Positions 18,561-26,356 of a stretch of 64,000 nucleotides of DNA are shown piece after piece; within the stretch, counting starts at the first letter, position 1; every line of letters starts with the position of its first letter. Source of the stretch: Paraburkholderia sp. D15 (GTDB taxonomy: Bacteria > Pseudomonadota > Gammaproteobacteria > Burkholderiales > Burkholderiaceae). The notes beneath the pieces are model-generated. The model was given only the letters and a program-made list of their open reading frames with translations, was not told the origin of the DNA and did no database searches. Position numbers and translations under genes: made by a program. The stretch covers positions 2,542,001-2,606,000 of the forward strand of contig NZ_CP110396.1 in assembly GCF_029910215.1 (NCBI RefSeq). The letters are read 5' to 3'.

Positions 18561-18562
18561 TT
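18543..18562 (-). terminator. Hairpin with U-tract just before the lysis genes
   Basis: An 8-bp stem (AAGCCGCC / GGCGGCTT) with CGAA loop is followed on the minus strand by TTTTCATTT. It precedes the start of the lysis genes rather than following a gene, so transcripts from the upstream baseplate and fibre genes would stop here unless antiterminated. Confidence 0.65.
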
Positions 18563-18690
18563 GTGATCGGGAGCAGGCGACCGGTACGCTATTGGCGCCG
18601 GGCGCCTTCGTGCGCGAACTCAGGCCTGGAGCGTTGCAGCGGGGGCCATATCGCTTTGGACCCATGCCGCAAGCAATGGACTGACGCCCG

Positions 18691-18696
18691 TATAAT
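18691..18696 (+). promoter_or_regulatory. Consensus -10 box for the acyltransferase gene
   Basis: A perfect TATAAT lies 27 bases before the ATG at 18723, embedded in the inverted repeat GCCCG-tataat-GCGGGC. No good -35 hexamer is visible at 16-18 bp spacing. The gene therefore probably has its own promoter, independent of the minus-strand tail operon, and the flanking symmetry could bind a regulator. Confidence 0.55.
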
Positions 18697-18722
18697 GCGG
18701 GCTTTTGAAAATTTCACTTGCC

Positions 18723-19904
18723 ATGCCCGTCTTCGACAATCAGTTCGCCATAGCCGTAGGGATGATCGGGCTTGTCCTGATGACTTTGGCGCTGTTCACG
18801 TTGCGACAGTCTGCGTTCTACCGCGGTTTGGTCGATCGGGAGGCAGCGTCGAATCGATTCCATGCGATAGACGGACTGCGGGGCTACCTGGCGCTCGGTG
18901 TGCTGTTCCATCATCTTGCAGTTAACTACCAGTTCTATCAAACCGGTGAGTGGGGCAATCCGCCTCCCGGACTCAGTACGATGTCCGGGCGCGGAGCGGT
19001 GGCTTTCTTCTTCATGATCACGGCGTTGTTATTCTGGGGTCGAGTGGTCGATTCGGGTGAGCGCTTCGACGCGATTAAATTCTATGTGTCCCGCTTTCGC
19101 CGGATGATCCCCATGTACGTCGTCAGTGTCGTGCTGGTCGTCCTGACGGTGATTGTGCTCACTGACTTTCACCAGAACGTCACGTCGAAAGTATTTTTCC
19201 AGCAGGTTGTGGAGTGGCTGCTGTTTACGATCCCTGGCGTTCCGGATATCAATGGACTCGACAAGACCTACCTGATCAACACGGTTTTCTGGTCACTGGT
19301 GTTCGAGTGGAAGTTCTATCTGCTATTGCCCTTGATGGCGGTGTTTTCCCGGGGCCGACTGCAGTGGCTCCTGCTCGTCCTGGCCGGAATATGCATCTGG
19401 ACGCTCTCGACCTTGAAAGTCGAATGGTTTTTCTTTGCCGGATGTCTCGCTTCGAACTTGATTCGCGTTCCGCGCGTGAGAAACTTCGCCCTCAGTCCCG
19501 CCGGCACCGCACTGGCGGTCATCTCGCTGTGTGCGACCTACGCATTCAAGCCTTGGGTCTATGACGCGGCAGGCGCTGCGCTGTTACTTTTCCCGTTCAT
19601 CGCTATCGCAAGCGGAAATTCGTTTTTTGGCGTACTTACATGCAGGCCAGCCCGGCTACTTGGCTTGCTGAGCTATAGCATCTACGTGATTCATAACTGG
19701 TTGATCTATGTTGTCTGCCGGCTTGTCGATCCTTACTTCCATGTCGACACGCTATCTCCCTCTGCCTACTGGCTACTCGGCGGTGCTATATCGGTTGCAG
19801 CGGTGCTCGTGTCGATATTGACCTATCGATTCGTGGAGTATCCGTTTATTCGGCCGTCGTCGAGTCAAAAATCGAATGTCGAGGCTGCGGGGGCTGTTGG
19901 TTAA
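18723..19904 (+). CDS. Membrane acyltransferase-3 (OafA-like O-acetyltransferase)
   Basis: A 393-residue protein from ATG 18723 with about ten membrane segments. The family markers are AIDGLRGYLALGVLFHH, with the conserved His after the second motif, MSGRGAVAFFFMITALLFW, SRFRRMIPMY and the late SYSIYVIHNWLIY. Such enzymes transfer acyl groups to surface sugars, often the O-antigen. It is the only plus-strand gene within the tail locus, sits directly beside the fibre genes, and looks AT-richer than its surroundings, all signs of a later acquired cargo gene. By altering the lipopolysaccharide receptor it could protect the producer from its own particles; that is inference. Confidence 0.88.
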   Translation: MPVFDNQFAIAVGMIGLVLMTLALFTLRQSAFYRGLVDREAASNRFHAIDGLRGYLALGVLFHHLAVNYQFYQTGEWGNPPPGLSTMSGRGAVAFFFMITALLFWGRVVDSGERFDAIKFYVSRFRRMIPMYVVSVVLVVLTVIVLTDFHQNVTSKVFFQQVVEWLLFTIPGVPDINGLDKTYLINTVFWSLVFEWKFYLLLPLMAVFSRGRLQWLLLVLAGICIWTLSTLKVEWFFFAGCLASNLIRVPRVRNFALSPAGTALAVISLCATYAFKPWVYDAAGAALLLFPFIAIASGNSFFGVLTCRPARLLGLLSYSIYVIHNWLIYVVCRLVDPYFHVDTLSPSAYWLLGGAISVAAVLVSILTYRFVEYPFIRPSSSQKSNVEAAGAVG

Positions 19905-19982
19905 AGTTAGTTACCAGCCTGGCGGGTGTTGTGTTGCCGCAGATGTCGTGTAACACTTGCCCGTCAGGCCGTCAGGAGAGCT

Positions 19983-20168
19983 TTAGCTACCCGGCGTCGG
20001 GATGCCTTTTACGCCGGTCGCCGCGTTGTAAAACGATATCCATCGTGAGTCTGTTGAAAGGACTGTTCCAAGGTTTTCGAGCGTCGATTTTGCCTGTTCT
20101 CCGGCAAAGTACGAGACAATCGTATTCTGGGTCGAGTCACTGAATTGTACGTAAATTGCTGATGCCAT
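19983..20168 (-). CDS. Small protein following the large tail fibre
   Basis: A 61-residue protein beginning MASAIYVQFSDSTQ, with GAGGA 10 bases before its ATG. It starts 12 nt after the stop of the large fibre gene and so is almost surely co-translated with it. No conserved domain was recognised. Small genes in this position often encode fibre-assembly chaperones or short distal tail proteins. The 19905-19982 gap to the acyltransferase end shows no clear terminator. Confidence 0.65.
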   Translation of the reverse strand: MASAIYVQFSDSTQNTIVSYFAGEQAKSTLENLGTVLSTDSRWISFYNAATGVKGIPTPGS

Positions 20169-20180
20169 TTGTGTCTGTCC

Positions 20181-21926
20181 TCAGATGGAATAGCCAGTGA
20201 TATAAACGGTGAACGTCGGCGTGCCGGCCGAGTTCGATGACGAGAAATAGATTGCTTGCGTCAAACCAATCTTGAGGTTGTAGTTGCACGCCCCGGCTAC
20301 TCCGGTTTGCGTAATGTTCTGCTGTCCCGACCCGTATGCGTCAGTTGTGACCCCGGCTGCAAAATTCGACGAGGTCGTCGACGACGCCGAAATTTCTCCG
20401 ACAATTGCTCGAGCGTTTGCTGGAATTATGGTCGCAACGCTTATGCCGCTAAGCGGGCTGACAACGGCTGATGTGATATAGGCGACCACGATCGGAAAAA
20501 CGAGGTCGCGATCGAACTGAACGCCGGTTTTAAATTGTGCACTTCCGTTGAGCGGCCACACGCTAATGAGACCGGTTGAAACCCATCCAGCCGGAGGGGA
20601 GGCAGCAACGTAGGGGACAAACGCGTTGGCATTGACGACGAAAATTCCTTGTGCGCCAGTCCACACGTTGTATGCCGCGTATATGCCCGCATAACCGTTT
20701 GCCGTGAGCGCCGCGCCGACTACGCCGCCGATACCCGTCGTGGTCGTCGACACTGTCTGATTGAAGTTGGCTAGCATCTGTGCCGGGCCGCCAAGCGCTG
20801 ACTTTACGCCGATTTCGTCGGCAGTAAATGTGATGGATGTATTCGCTCCGGCGAGGGATGCTTTCAGATTGCGTACTGACCCGACTACACCGATCATTTG
20901 CTGCATTTGCGCTGCGTGCGTGCCGCTGGTCGCGGCGTTGACAACGAGCGGATTGAACTGACGGACGCACGAGCCGTTGGCGAGCCATTGCGTCGTTAGA
21001 ACCGAGCGCGTGATCGCGAGATCATCGCCAGGCTGGAGCGCGATGGTGGTCGTCGAGATACTGCCACCAGGCAGCGCCTGGTCGCCAGCGTAAAGCGCGA
21101 TCGTCAGAATCGCCGTACCGACGTTGACAAAGTAGAAACTACCGCCTTGGGGAACTGTCGAGCCCTGCGGTATGTAGAGCGTTCCCGCGCTTGCGCCGTA
21201 AAAATCGACAACTGCCCCGATTTGTGCCGTGGTCAGCGTTTGTGAAGTGTTATATGCGTACGTGCCGTTATAAGTCCCCCGCATCGCCTGCGCCTGCTGC
21301 AACTGCACCGCATGCTGCCCGGCAATCGCAGGCGCCACCTGCTGCGCCCCACCAACACACTCATACAGAACCCAGCAAAGATTCCCCCCATTAAGCAGCG
21401 GCCCGACATACGAGACGAGAGTGGCAAGTCCATTCAATGGCAACTCGCCACCCTGCAGCACACTCCCCCCAAGCCCAAAAACCGGTTTCGCCGCCAGCCC
21501 ATCAGGCGCATACGTCGACGCTCCCGTATTCGCATGCGCGATCTGCACCGTCTGCGTGACGCCCGTGACAGTCGGCAGGGCATTCATCGGCACCGGATTG
21601 GCCGCCGCATACGCATTAACCGCCCCCGTATCCGACAACACGATCTTGTTCTTCGACGCCGCATTCACCGCGCTCGTCAGATTCGCGAGCAACGTCGCGG
21701 TCGTACCGTCGTCGATCGCCGGCTGCCCCGTCTGCGCATTGATGAATTGCGCGACGACAGCCGCCATGATGGACGACTGGCGCCACGTCTTGTTCAGCGC
21801 CGCGGATTGCGCGACACCGGATTGATAACCCGTAGACACAGCGGGCAGTGCCGCGTAAGCGGACTGGGGCAGCACGTTCGCGCCGCCACCTGTGGCAAAA
21901 GGCAGAAAGTCGTTTTCGATGGTCAT
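20181..21926 (-). CDS. Tail fibre protein 2 (main receptor-binding fibre)
   Basis: A 581-residue fibre. Residues 1-108 (MTIENDFLPFATGGGANVL..., TWRQSSIMAAVVAQF) form the proximal domain usual in Burkholderia phage fibres. Residues 109-211 are shared with fibre 1. The distal 370 residues are Ser/Thr/Ala/Gly-rich beta-structure, including GTLYIPQGSTVPQGGSFYFVN and a C-terminal INAT-like region, and probably bind the surface receptor. It follows the DUF2612 baseplate gene, separated by a U-tract hairpin at 21941-21963 only 15 bases before its ATG. The distal coding part looks less GC-rich than the baseplate genes, which fits exchange of host-range modules. Confidence 0.85.
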   Translation of the reverse strand: MTIENDFLPFATGGGANVLPQSAYAALPAVSTGYQSGVAQSAALNKTWRQSSIMAAVVAQFINAQTGQPAIDDGTTATLLANLTSAVNAASKNKIVLSDTGAVNAYAAANPVPMNALPTVTGVTQTVQIAHANTGASTYAPDGLAAKPVFGLGGSVLQGGELPLNGLATLVSYVGPLLNGGNLCWVLYECVGGAQQVAPAIAGQHAVQLQQAQAMRGTYNGTYAYNTSQTLTTAQIGAVVDFYGASAGTLYIPQGSTVPQGGSFYFVNVGTAILTIALYAGDQALPGGSISTTTIALQPGDDLAITRSVLTTQWLANGSCVRQFNPLVVNAATSGTHAAQMQQMIGVVGSVRNLKASLAGANTSITFTADEIGVKSALGGPAQMLANFNQTVSTTTTGIGGVVGAALTANGYAGIYAAYNVWTGAQGIFVVNANAFVPYVAASPPAGWVSTGLISVWPLNGSAQFKTGVQFDRDLVFPIVVAYITSAVVSPLSGISVATIIPANARAIVGEISASSTTSSNFAAGVTTDAYGSGQQNITQTGVAGACNYNLKIGLTQAIYFSSSNSAGTPTFTVYITGYSI

Positions 21927-21940
21927 GGATAGTCCAGAAT

Positions 21941-21963
21941 AAAAAAAGCCGCCCGAAGGCGGC
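21941..21963 (-). terminator. Intrinsic terminator between baseplate and fibre genes
   Basis: Minus-strand reading gives GCCGCC-ttcg-GGCGGC followed by seven U residues, a textbook intrinsic terminator. It lies 22 bases after the DUF2612 stop but only 15 bases before the fibre start, so fibre expression would need read-through, antitermination or an unseen promoter. Confidence 0.8.
21943..21963. repeat. 21-bp direct repeat, copy B
   Basis: Identical to 18540-18560 and in the same orientation, 3.4 kb apart. The two copies flank the fibre 2, 61-residue and acyltransferase genes. Confidence 0.8.
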
Positions 21964-21984
21964 CGTGCTTGAATGAAGTCTGGT

Positions 21985-22644
21985 TCAAAGGGTCGTGGCC
22001 AACGCGCCGACGTCTAAGCCGGAGATATTCGCGTTCTCGACATCGAAGCCGAAGATCGGCGCGTCCGGTACTGATGTCATCACGTACTGGACACTGACCG
22101 TCGACGGCCTGAGCGGTACATAGCCACCCTGAAGCAACGCAAGAAAAAGCGCATTGGGCGACGTACCGACAATACCGATGACGATCGACATGTCGCCGTT
22201 GTCCTGAAGGAACAACTGCGTCTGCGAGCCGAAGATCGACTGAAGGATCTCGATCGACGAATCGGACGTACCGTCCCACCGATTCGCGCCGATCCGCGCA
22301 CGGATCAGCAGCCGGTACGTGTCGTCGTCGAGCGATGTAATGCCGACGCTGGGATCGAACGGCCCTTGCCATACGCCCTGATCGAATCCCAGTTTCACCG
22401 TGTCGAATGAAAAATAGACGCCCGATATCGGCGTGTTGATGCCACGCCCGACACCGACCCATAGCCCGACGGCATCGAGCTGCGCACCGGCCGCATTGTC
22501 GAGATCGAACGACGGCGGAATGGAAGACAGCGCGTTCTGCTGATCGGCAAAACACTGTGCAACCGCCGCGACCATCGCCACGAATTTCGGCTTGTCGGCA
22601 TGCTCGCTCGCAATGAGCGCTGTGTAATTCGAAGCATCTGTCAT
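21985..22644 (-). CDS. Baseplate protein, DUF2612
   Basis: A 219-residue protein of the DUF2612 family, found after baseplate protein J in contractile tails of the Bcep781/KPP10/Pam3 kind. Landmarks are DLDNAAGAQLDAVGLWVGVGR, DDTYRLLIRARIGANRWDGT and the C-terminal PLRPSTVSVQYV. The fold probably joins the wedge to the fibre. The ATG lies one base after the stop of the J gene, so the two are coupled. Confidence 0.85.
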   Translation of the reverse strand: MTDASNYTALIASEHADKPKFVAMVAAVAQCFADQQNALSSIPPSFDLDNAAGAQLDAVGLWVGVGRGINTPISGVYFSFDTVKLGFDQGVWQGPFDPSVGITSLDDDTYRLLIRARIGANRWDGTSDSSIEILQSIFGSQTQLFLQDNGDMSIVIGIVGTSPNALFLALLQGGYVPLRPSTVSVQYVMTSVPDAPIFGFDVENANISGLDVGALATTL

Positions 22645-22645
22645 A

Positions 22646-23836
22646 TCACACCGGGGTCATGGTGACGCTGGTTGCGGTGCACGTCGCGGCCTGATTGAAG
22701 GCGAGCGGGACGTCGGGTGTACCCGGTCCCGCTGGCCCGCTGACAACCAGCGACTCGATCTTGAACGTCGAGGCGCCCGTCACCGACTTCGCGACGGCAA
22801 TGCATGCGTCCCATTCGACAGACTGCGCGGCGCCACCGCCGATCGCGACGGCATTGATGTAAGCCGCAATCGCTGTCTGAACGGCCGCGCCGATCGACGA
22901 CGTATAGCCCGTCAACGCACGGAAATTGATCGCGACGGACACGGCCTGGTCCACCGGCCGGAAGAGGTTGATCGTGACAGGAATGCCGTACCGGTTGAGT
23001 ACCTGCAGCGACGCATTGCCATACGTGCCGCCGCCGGGCGTTTTCTTCGACGCGATCGCGTTGGCGATATCCGCCAGCGCGCCGCCTTCCACCACCATGC
23101 AGATGTTCTTCGGCGGGATACCGTTCGCATCGGTGGCATTGGTGTCGTTTTCGTACGCGGCGTAACGCGTCACGCCGGCGACGTTCGCGACGGCGCCGAT
23201 GATGCCTTCGAAAACGGTCTGCGACGGAATCGCCGTCGATACCGTTTGCCGCTTGCGGAGTGCCGCGTCCTGTTCGACCGGCGCGCCGGGATCGGCGTCG
23301 CTGGACGTCGTCGCCGATTGCCACCCACGCGTCGGCGTCGAGATCTGCAATGCCGTGCCCGACGCGAGCGCAACGGCGCCCTGTGTCTGGCAAGTGGCCG
23401 TCACGGTGATTTCGCCGCCGGGCGGAATGGTGACCGAGGCCGGCAGGTTCCATTGATTCGAGTTGTCGTCTTCGACGATCCCGCTGTCGATAATCGTGCC
23501 CGCCTGGCCGACGAGATCGACATCCACCGTCGACTGCGACGACGACTCGCGTGCAATGCCATTGATCTTGACGACGCTCGACAGATTCGCACCCTGCGCG
23601 GTGGCCGGCGAAAACGCGTTATAGCAGGCCACCGCGCCGTTATTGCAATCGTTGATCGCGGCGGCGATCGTGCCGATCCATTGGCCGTCCTGGCTGTCGG
23701 GCGTGACCACCACGTCGGAGCCGTAGATGCTCTGGAATGTTGCGATAAGGCTCTGGTAGACGTCGTTGAACGAGGGGATGGTGATCCCCGCGCCGGTGAT
23801 CGTCGGACCCAGCGTTGCAAGAGGATAGGTCGCCAT
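22646..23836 (-). CDS. Baseplate J-like wedge protein
   Basis: A 396-residue baseplate J family protein, the large wedge component of contractile tails. The N-terminal part shows FNDVYQSLIATFQSIYGSDVVV and DSQDGQWIGTIAAAIND; the central part holds VFEGIIGAVANVAGVTRYAAYENDT, PPKNICMVVEGG and AIASKKTPGGGTYG, all standard for this family. The ATG at 23836 overlaps the TAA of the upstream wedge gene. A longer upstream frame is rejected because it only reads through that gene out of frame. Confidence 0.92.
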   Translation of the reverse strand: MATYPLATLGPTITGAGITIPSFNDVYQSLIATFQSIYGSDVVVTPDSQDGQWIGTIAAAINDCNNGAVACYNAFSPATAQGANLSSVVKINGIARESSSQSTVDVDLVGQAGTIIDSGIVEDDNSNQWNLPASVTIPPGGEITVTATCQTQGAVALASGTALQISTPTRGWQSATTSSDADPGAPVEQDAALRKRQTVSTAIPSQTVFEGIIGAVANVAGVTRYAAYENDTNATDANGIPPKNICMVVEGGALADIANAIASKKTPGGGTYGNASLQVLNRYGIPVTINLFRPVDQAVSVAINFRALTGYTSSIGAAVQTAIAAYINAVAIGGGAAQSVEWDACIAVAKSVTGASTFKIESLVVSGPAGPGTPDVPLAFNQAATCTATSVTMTPV

Positions 23837-24189
23837 TAGAGTACCGTTGAAAAAGTGGTTTCGCCGTAGATCGTGTCGATGGTCGCGGCCACGACGAACG
23901 CGCGGTTGACTGGACTGACGGCGCTCGCGTAGTCGGTAATGCCGGTAACGCCTTGCGTGTCGAGAATCCGTTGTTGGATGGCCAGATCGCGCGTCGAAGC
24001 GGTGCCCGCACCGAGAATCGCCGAGTCGTACGGCGTGCCCTCCGTGGTGTCGAGAAACCACTCTCCGGTTTTCAGGTTCAGTCGCGTGAGTACCAGTTGT
24101 GCCACGGCCTCGGGAGAATCCACGAGAAAGTTCGCCGGTCCCTGGCCCCAGGAATAGTCGCCGTTTGCGTCGAGTGCTCGATATCGCAT
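23836..24189 (-). CDS. Small baseplate wedge protein (gp25-like)
   Basis: A 117-residue protein between spike and J genes, the usual place of the gp25/gpW-like wedge subunit. It begins MRYRALDANGDYSWGQG; the middle has AVAQLVLTRLNLKTGEWFLD and the end DYASAVSPVNRAFVVAATIDTIYG, matching proteins of Pam3/KPP10-like baseplates. It starts two bases after the spike stop. Confidence 0.78.
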   Translation of the reverse strand: MRYRALDANGDYSWGQGPANFLVDSPEAVAQLVLTRLNLKTGEWFLDTTEGTPYDSAILGAGTASTRDLAIQQRILDTQGVTGITDYASAVSPVNRAFVVAATIDTIYGETTFSTVL

Positions 24190-24191
24190 GA

Positions 24192-24950
24192 TCAGTTCGG
24201 AGGATTAGTGTTGTTGCCGGCGCCGTTTTCATGATGCGTGTGCTGACTCACGCTCTTGCCCGCGGCGGTGACGTCGTTGACGACGGTGATCGGCCCTTGC
24301 AGCGTGGCCGGGTATTTCATCGAGCCCGTGCCCTGCGCGAGCTGACCGTTCAGCGTGATGGTCGGTGCGTCCACTTCGAAGCCGCCCGGCGCCACGATCT
24401 TTATCGCCTTCGTCGACGGATTCAGATCGATGCAGGTGGCGCCGTCGTCGCTTCGCAACTGCACACTCGACATGCTGATGCCGCCGATCTTCGTTGCCTG
24501 GGAGAACGGCCCCGGAATGGCGAATCCGTCCGACAGGTCGTGCAGGCGAAGATCCGCCTGTACCTGCACGCCGCCGGATTGCCACCATGCGTCGATGCAG
24601 CGCGACGCAAACACGATCAGTACCTCGTCGCCGTTCGTCACGGGAAAGGTCAGCGTGCAGCCGCCGCCGCGTGGAAAAATCATCGGCACGTCGACCAGCA
24701 GCGGCAGCGTGACCCATGAAGTACTGCCGTCCCGCGCGCGGACCTGGGCCTGGATCGCCGGCTGCGCGGTGCAGGTGACCGCGTTCGCGTCGAAGCTTTC
24801 CACGATTGCCGGCAGGGCGGTCCAGATGCCGGTCTGATGACCGGTGAGCGCCGCGAGGAGCGCGTCCTCGAGGCTGGCTGAGCGTTCGGTTTGGAGCATG
24901 GGATGGAGAGAAAACAGAGGGTTGCTGTCGTCGGCGCCGAGGTAGGACAT
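24192..24950 (-). CDS. Gp138-type membrane-puncturing spike protein
   Basis: A 252-residue spike of the Gp138 family. The N-terminal OB-fold-like domain includes GIWTALPAIVESFD and PLLVDVPMIFPRGGGCTLTFPV, followed by GDEVLIVFASRCIDAWWQSGG. The C-terminal half is a beta-helical stretch (KIVAPGGFEVDAPTITLNG). It ends in QHTHHENGAGNN, whose HxH motif is the iron-binding apex that sharpens contractile spikes. It pierces the target outer membrane after sheath contraction. The family call is firm. Confidence 0.9.
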   Translation of the reverse strand: MSYLGADDSNPLFSLHPMLQTERSASLEDALLAALTGHQTGIWTALPAIVESFDANAVTCTAQPAIQAQVRARDGSTSWVTLPLLVDVPMIFPRGGGCTLTFPVTNGDEVLIVFASRCIDAWWQSGGVQVQADLRLHDLSDGFAIPGPFSQATKIGGISMSSVQLRSDDGATCIDLNPSTKAIKIVAPGGFEVDAPTITLNGQLAQGTGSMKYPATLQGPITVVNDVTAAGKSVSQHTHHENGAGNNTNPPN

Positions 24951-24977
24951 TCACCCGCCGTTGCCGGATTTCAATGG

Positions 24978-25010
24978 CGTAACCCGGCGTATCCCGGCGT
25001 AACCCGGCGG
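24978..25010. repeat. Tandem decamer between spike and hub genes
   Basis: Three copies of a 10-mer (CGTAACCCGG, CGTATCCCGG, CGTAACCCGG) plus three bases lie in the 93-bp gap between the hub and spike genes. The middle copy differs by one base. It may be a slippage product of hub 3'-end sequence. Confidence 0.6.
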
Positions 25011-25043
25011 ATCGCGGGTGCCTGGATTGCCCGTGTTCGAGCG

Positions 25044-26051
25044 TTAACCCGCCGCGAGAACGGAGCTATCGGGCGGGGCGGACGTATCCACCGCGACGCA
25101 CGTCAGGTCGGAATACCAGTCGGTTCCGCGGTTATCGCCGGAGTGCTCGCAGACCAGCACGCGATAGAAACCGGCCGCGGTCGTTTTTGCCGTTGTCTTT
25201 GGCGTTGCCTTTGCGGTTGACTTCGCCGTTGCCTTTGTCGTTGCTTTTGCGGTTGCGGTTGCCGGTGACGCGCCTGCGGTATTCGACTGCGGCTTCGCCG
25301 GAGTAGTGTCGATATCGGCCTGACGGATCTGGACGAGACCCCCGATCCGCACGCGCGGGTTGAGCAGGATCCTGGCCTGCACGCCTTTATCGCTCACGGT
25401 CGGCGTACCGATCAGCCCGGCTTCCGGCCACAGTGCGACAGCCTCCCCGGGCAGATAGCCGGTGACCGGCACAAGCACTGCCTCGCCGTTCTGAATGCTC
25501 CAGCGAACGTTGTTCTTCGCGGCCCAATCGCGCGCATGATCGCGCACCATGCCGAACATCACCTTGCCGCGCGGGAGTTTCTGCGCCGCAATGGCGTCGA
25601 TCACCTTCTTGACGTCCCTTGCATGCGGAAGCCCGTCGCTATAGGCGGACGGCAGCGTGATGGCATCGAACTGTTGCGACGGCGTGCTGCCTGCCGCCAG
25701 CGTTTTGTTGACCAATCCGAAGTTGTAGAGCTCGTCGCCATCCGCCGCCTCGATTTCGAGAACCGAATCGACGTTCTTCTGCCTGCTGCGATTGATCTGC
25801 TTGATCGTGCCTTGAAAGATGATGCCGACGTCGCCGTGCTCGTATCCGGCTTCGAGCACGATCTTCGTGAACTCCCCCTGGATCTTCTGTACCGTCGCCG
25901 GCGCGAGGTTGTAGATGGTCACGCTGAACGGATTCGGCGTCTGGGTGTCCGCGTGCCGTATCTTGAAGGTGAAGTGGAACTGCGACAGATCGAGACCCTT
26001 CGAGCCGTCGGAGACGATCAGTGTGGCCTTACGGCCAAATAGCATGCTCAT
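25044..26051 (-). CDS. Baseplate hub protein
   Basis: A 335-residue baseplate hub protein of Pam3/KPP10-type tails. Landmarks are LFGRKATLIVSDGSKGLDLSQFHFTFKI at the N-terminus, PFSVTIYNLAPATVQKI, VDSVLEIEAADGDELYNFGLVNKTL and a C-terminal GFYRVLVCEHSGDNRG. Between them lies a Thr/Lys/Ala repeat (ATAKATTKATAKSTAKATPK, about residues 272-300) that looks like a flexible linker. ATG 26051 overlaps the stop of the plug gene (ATGA). The hub joins the tube end to the spike. Confidence 0.82.
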   Translation of the reverse strand: MSMLFGRKATLIVSDGSKGLDLSQFHFTFKIRHADTQTPNPFSVTIYNLAPATVQKIQGEFTKIVLEAGYEHGDVGIIFQGTIKQINRSRQKNVDSVLEIEAADGDELYNFGLVNKTLAAGSTPSQQFDAITLPSAYSDGLPHARDVKKVIDAIAAQKLPRGKVMFGMVRDHARDWAAKNNVRWSIQNGEAVLVPVTGYLPGEAVALWPEAGLIGTPTVSDKGVQARILLNPRVRIGGLVQIRQADIDTTPAKPQSNTAGASPATATAKATTKATAKSTAKATPKTTAKTTAAGFYRVLVCEHSGDNRGTDWYSDLTCVAVDTSAPPDSSVLAAG

Positions 26052-26356
26052 GACGTCAGGAAGTAGAGGTGTCCGGTGGACCCGAGGTTGTCGAATGTCG
26101 GCACGGCATTGGGATCGTGGTCGGTCTGCGCCACGAGCTTGCCGTTGAATCCCAGATACGCGTACTGCTCCAGCAGATCGATGCCCGTCACCATGGGAAT
26201 GCTGCCGACCAGCGGATTGCTGCTTGCGTCGGCGATATCGATCATCCATGCGGCGGCCGGGATGTTCCACCGCAAGGTCATCCTGTAGCTCACACCGCTC
26301 AGCGAAATGCTGAACGTCTGGGGTTTCGCCGATAGCGGGATTTCATATGCGGTCAT
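26048..26356 (-). CDS. Baseplate plug protein (Pam3 gp18-like)
   Basis: A 102-residue protein beginning MTAYEIPLSAKPQTFSISL, with LRWNIPAAAWMIDIADASSNPL and a late LEQYAYLGFNGKL, as in the cyanophage Pam3 baseplate plug domain. It should close the distal tube lumen before contraction. Its ATG overlaps the upstream gene's stop, and its own stop overlaps the hub start, so the three baseplate genes are tightly coupled. Confidence 0.8.
   Translation of the reverse strand: MTAYEIPLSAKPQTFSISLSGVSYRMTLRWNIPAAAWMIDIADASSNPLVGSIPMVTGIDLLEQYAYLGFNGKLVAQTDHDPNAVPTFDNLGSTGHLYFLTS

Noticed and set aside
18705..18722. TTG at 18705 as start of the acyltransferase
   Set aside because: It lies only nine bases after the -10 box, so the message would be nearly leaderless; ATG 18723 is preferred although no strong ribosome site is visible.
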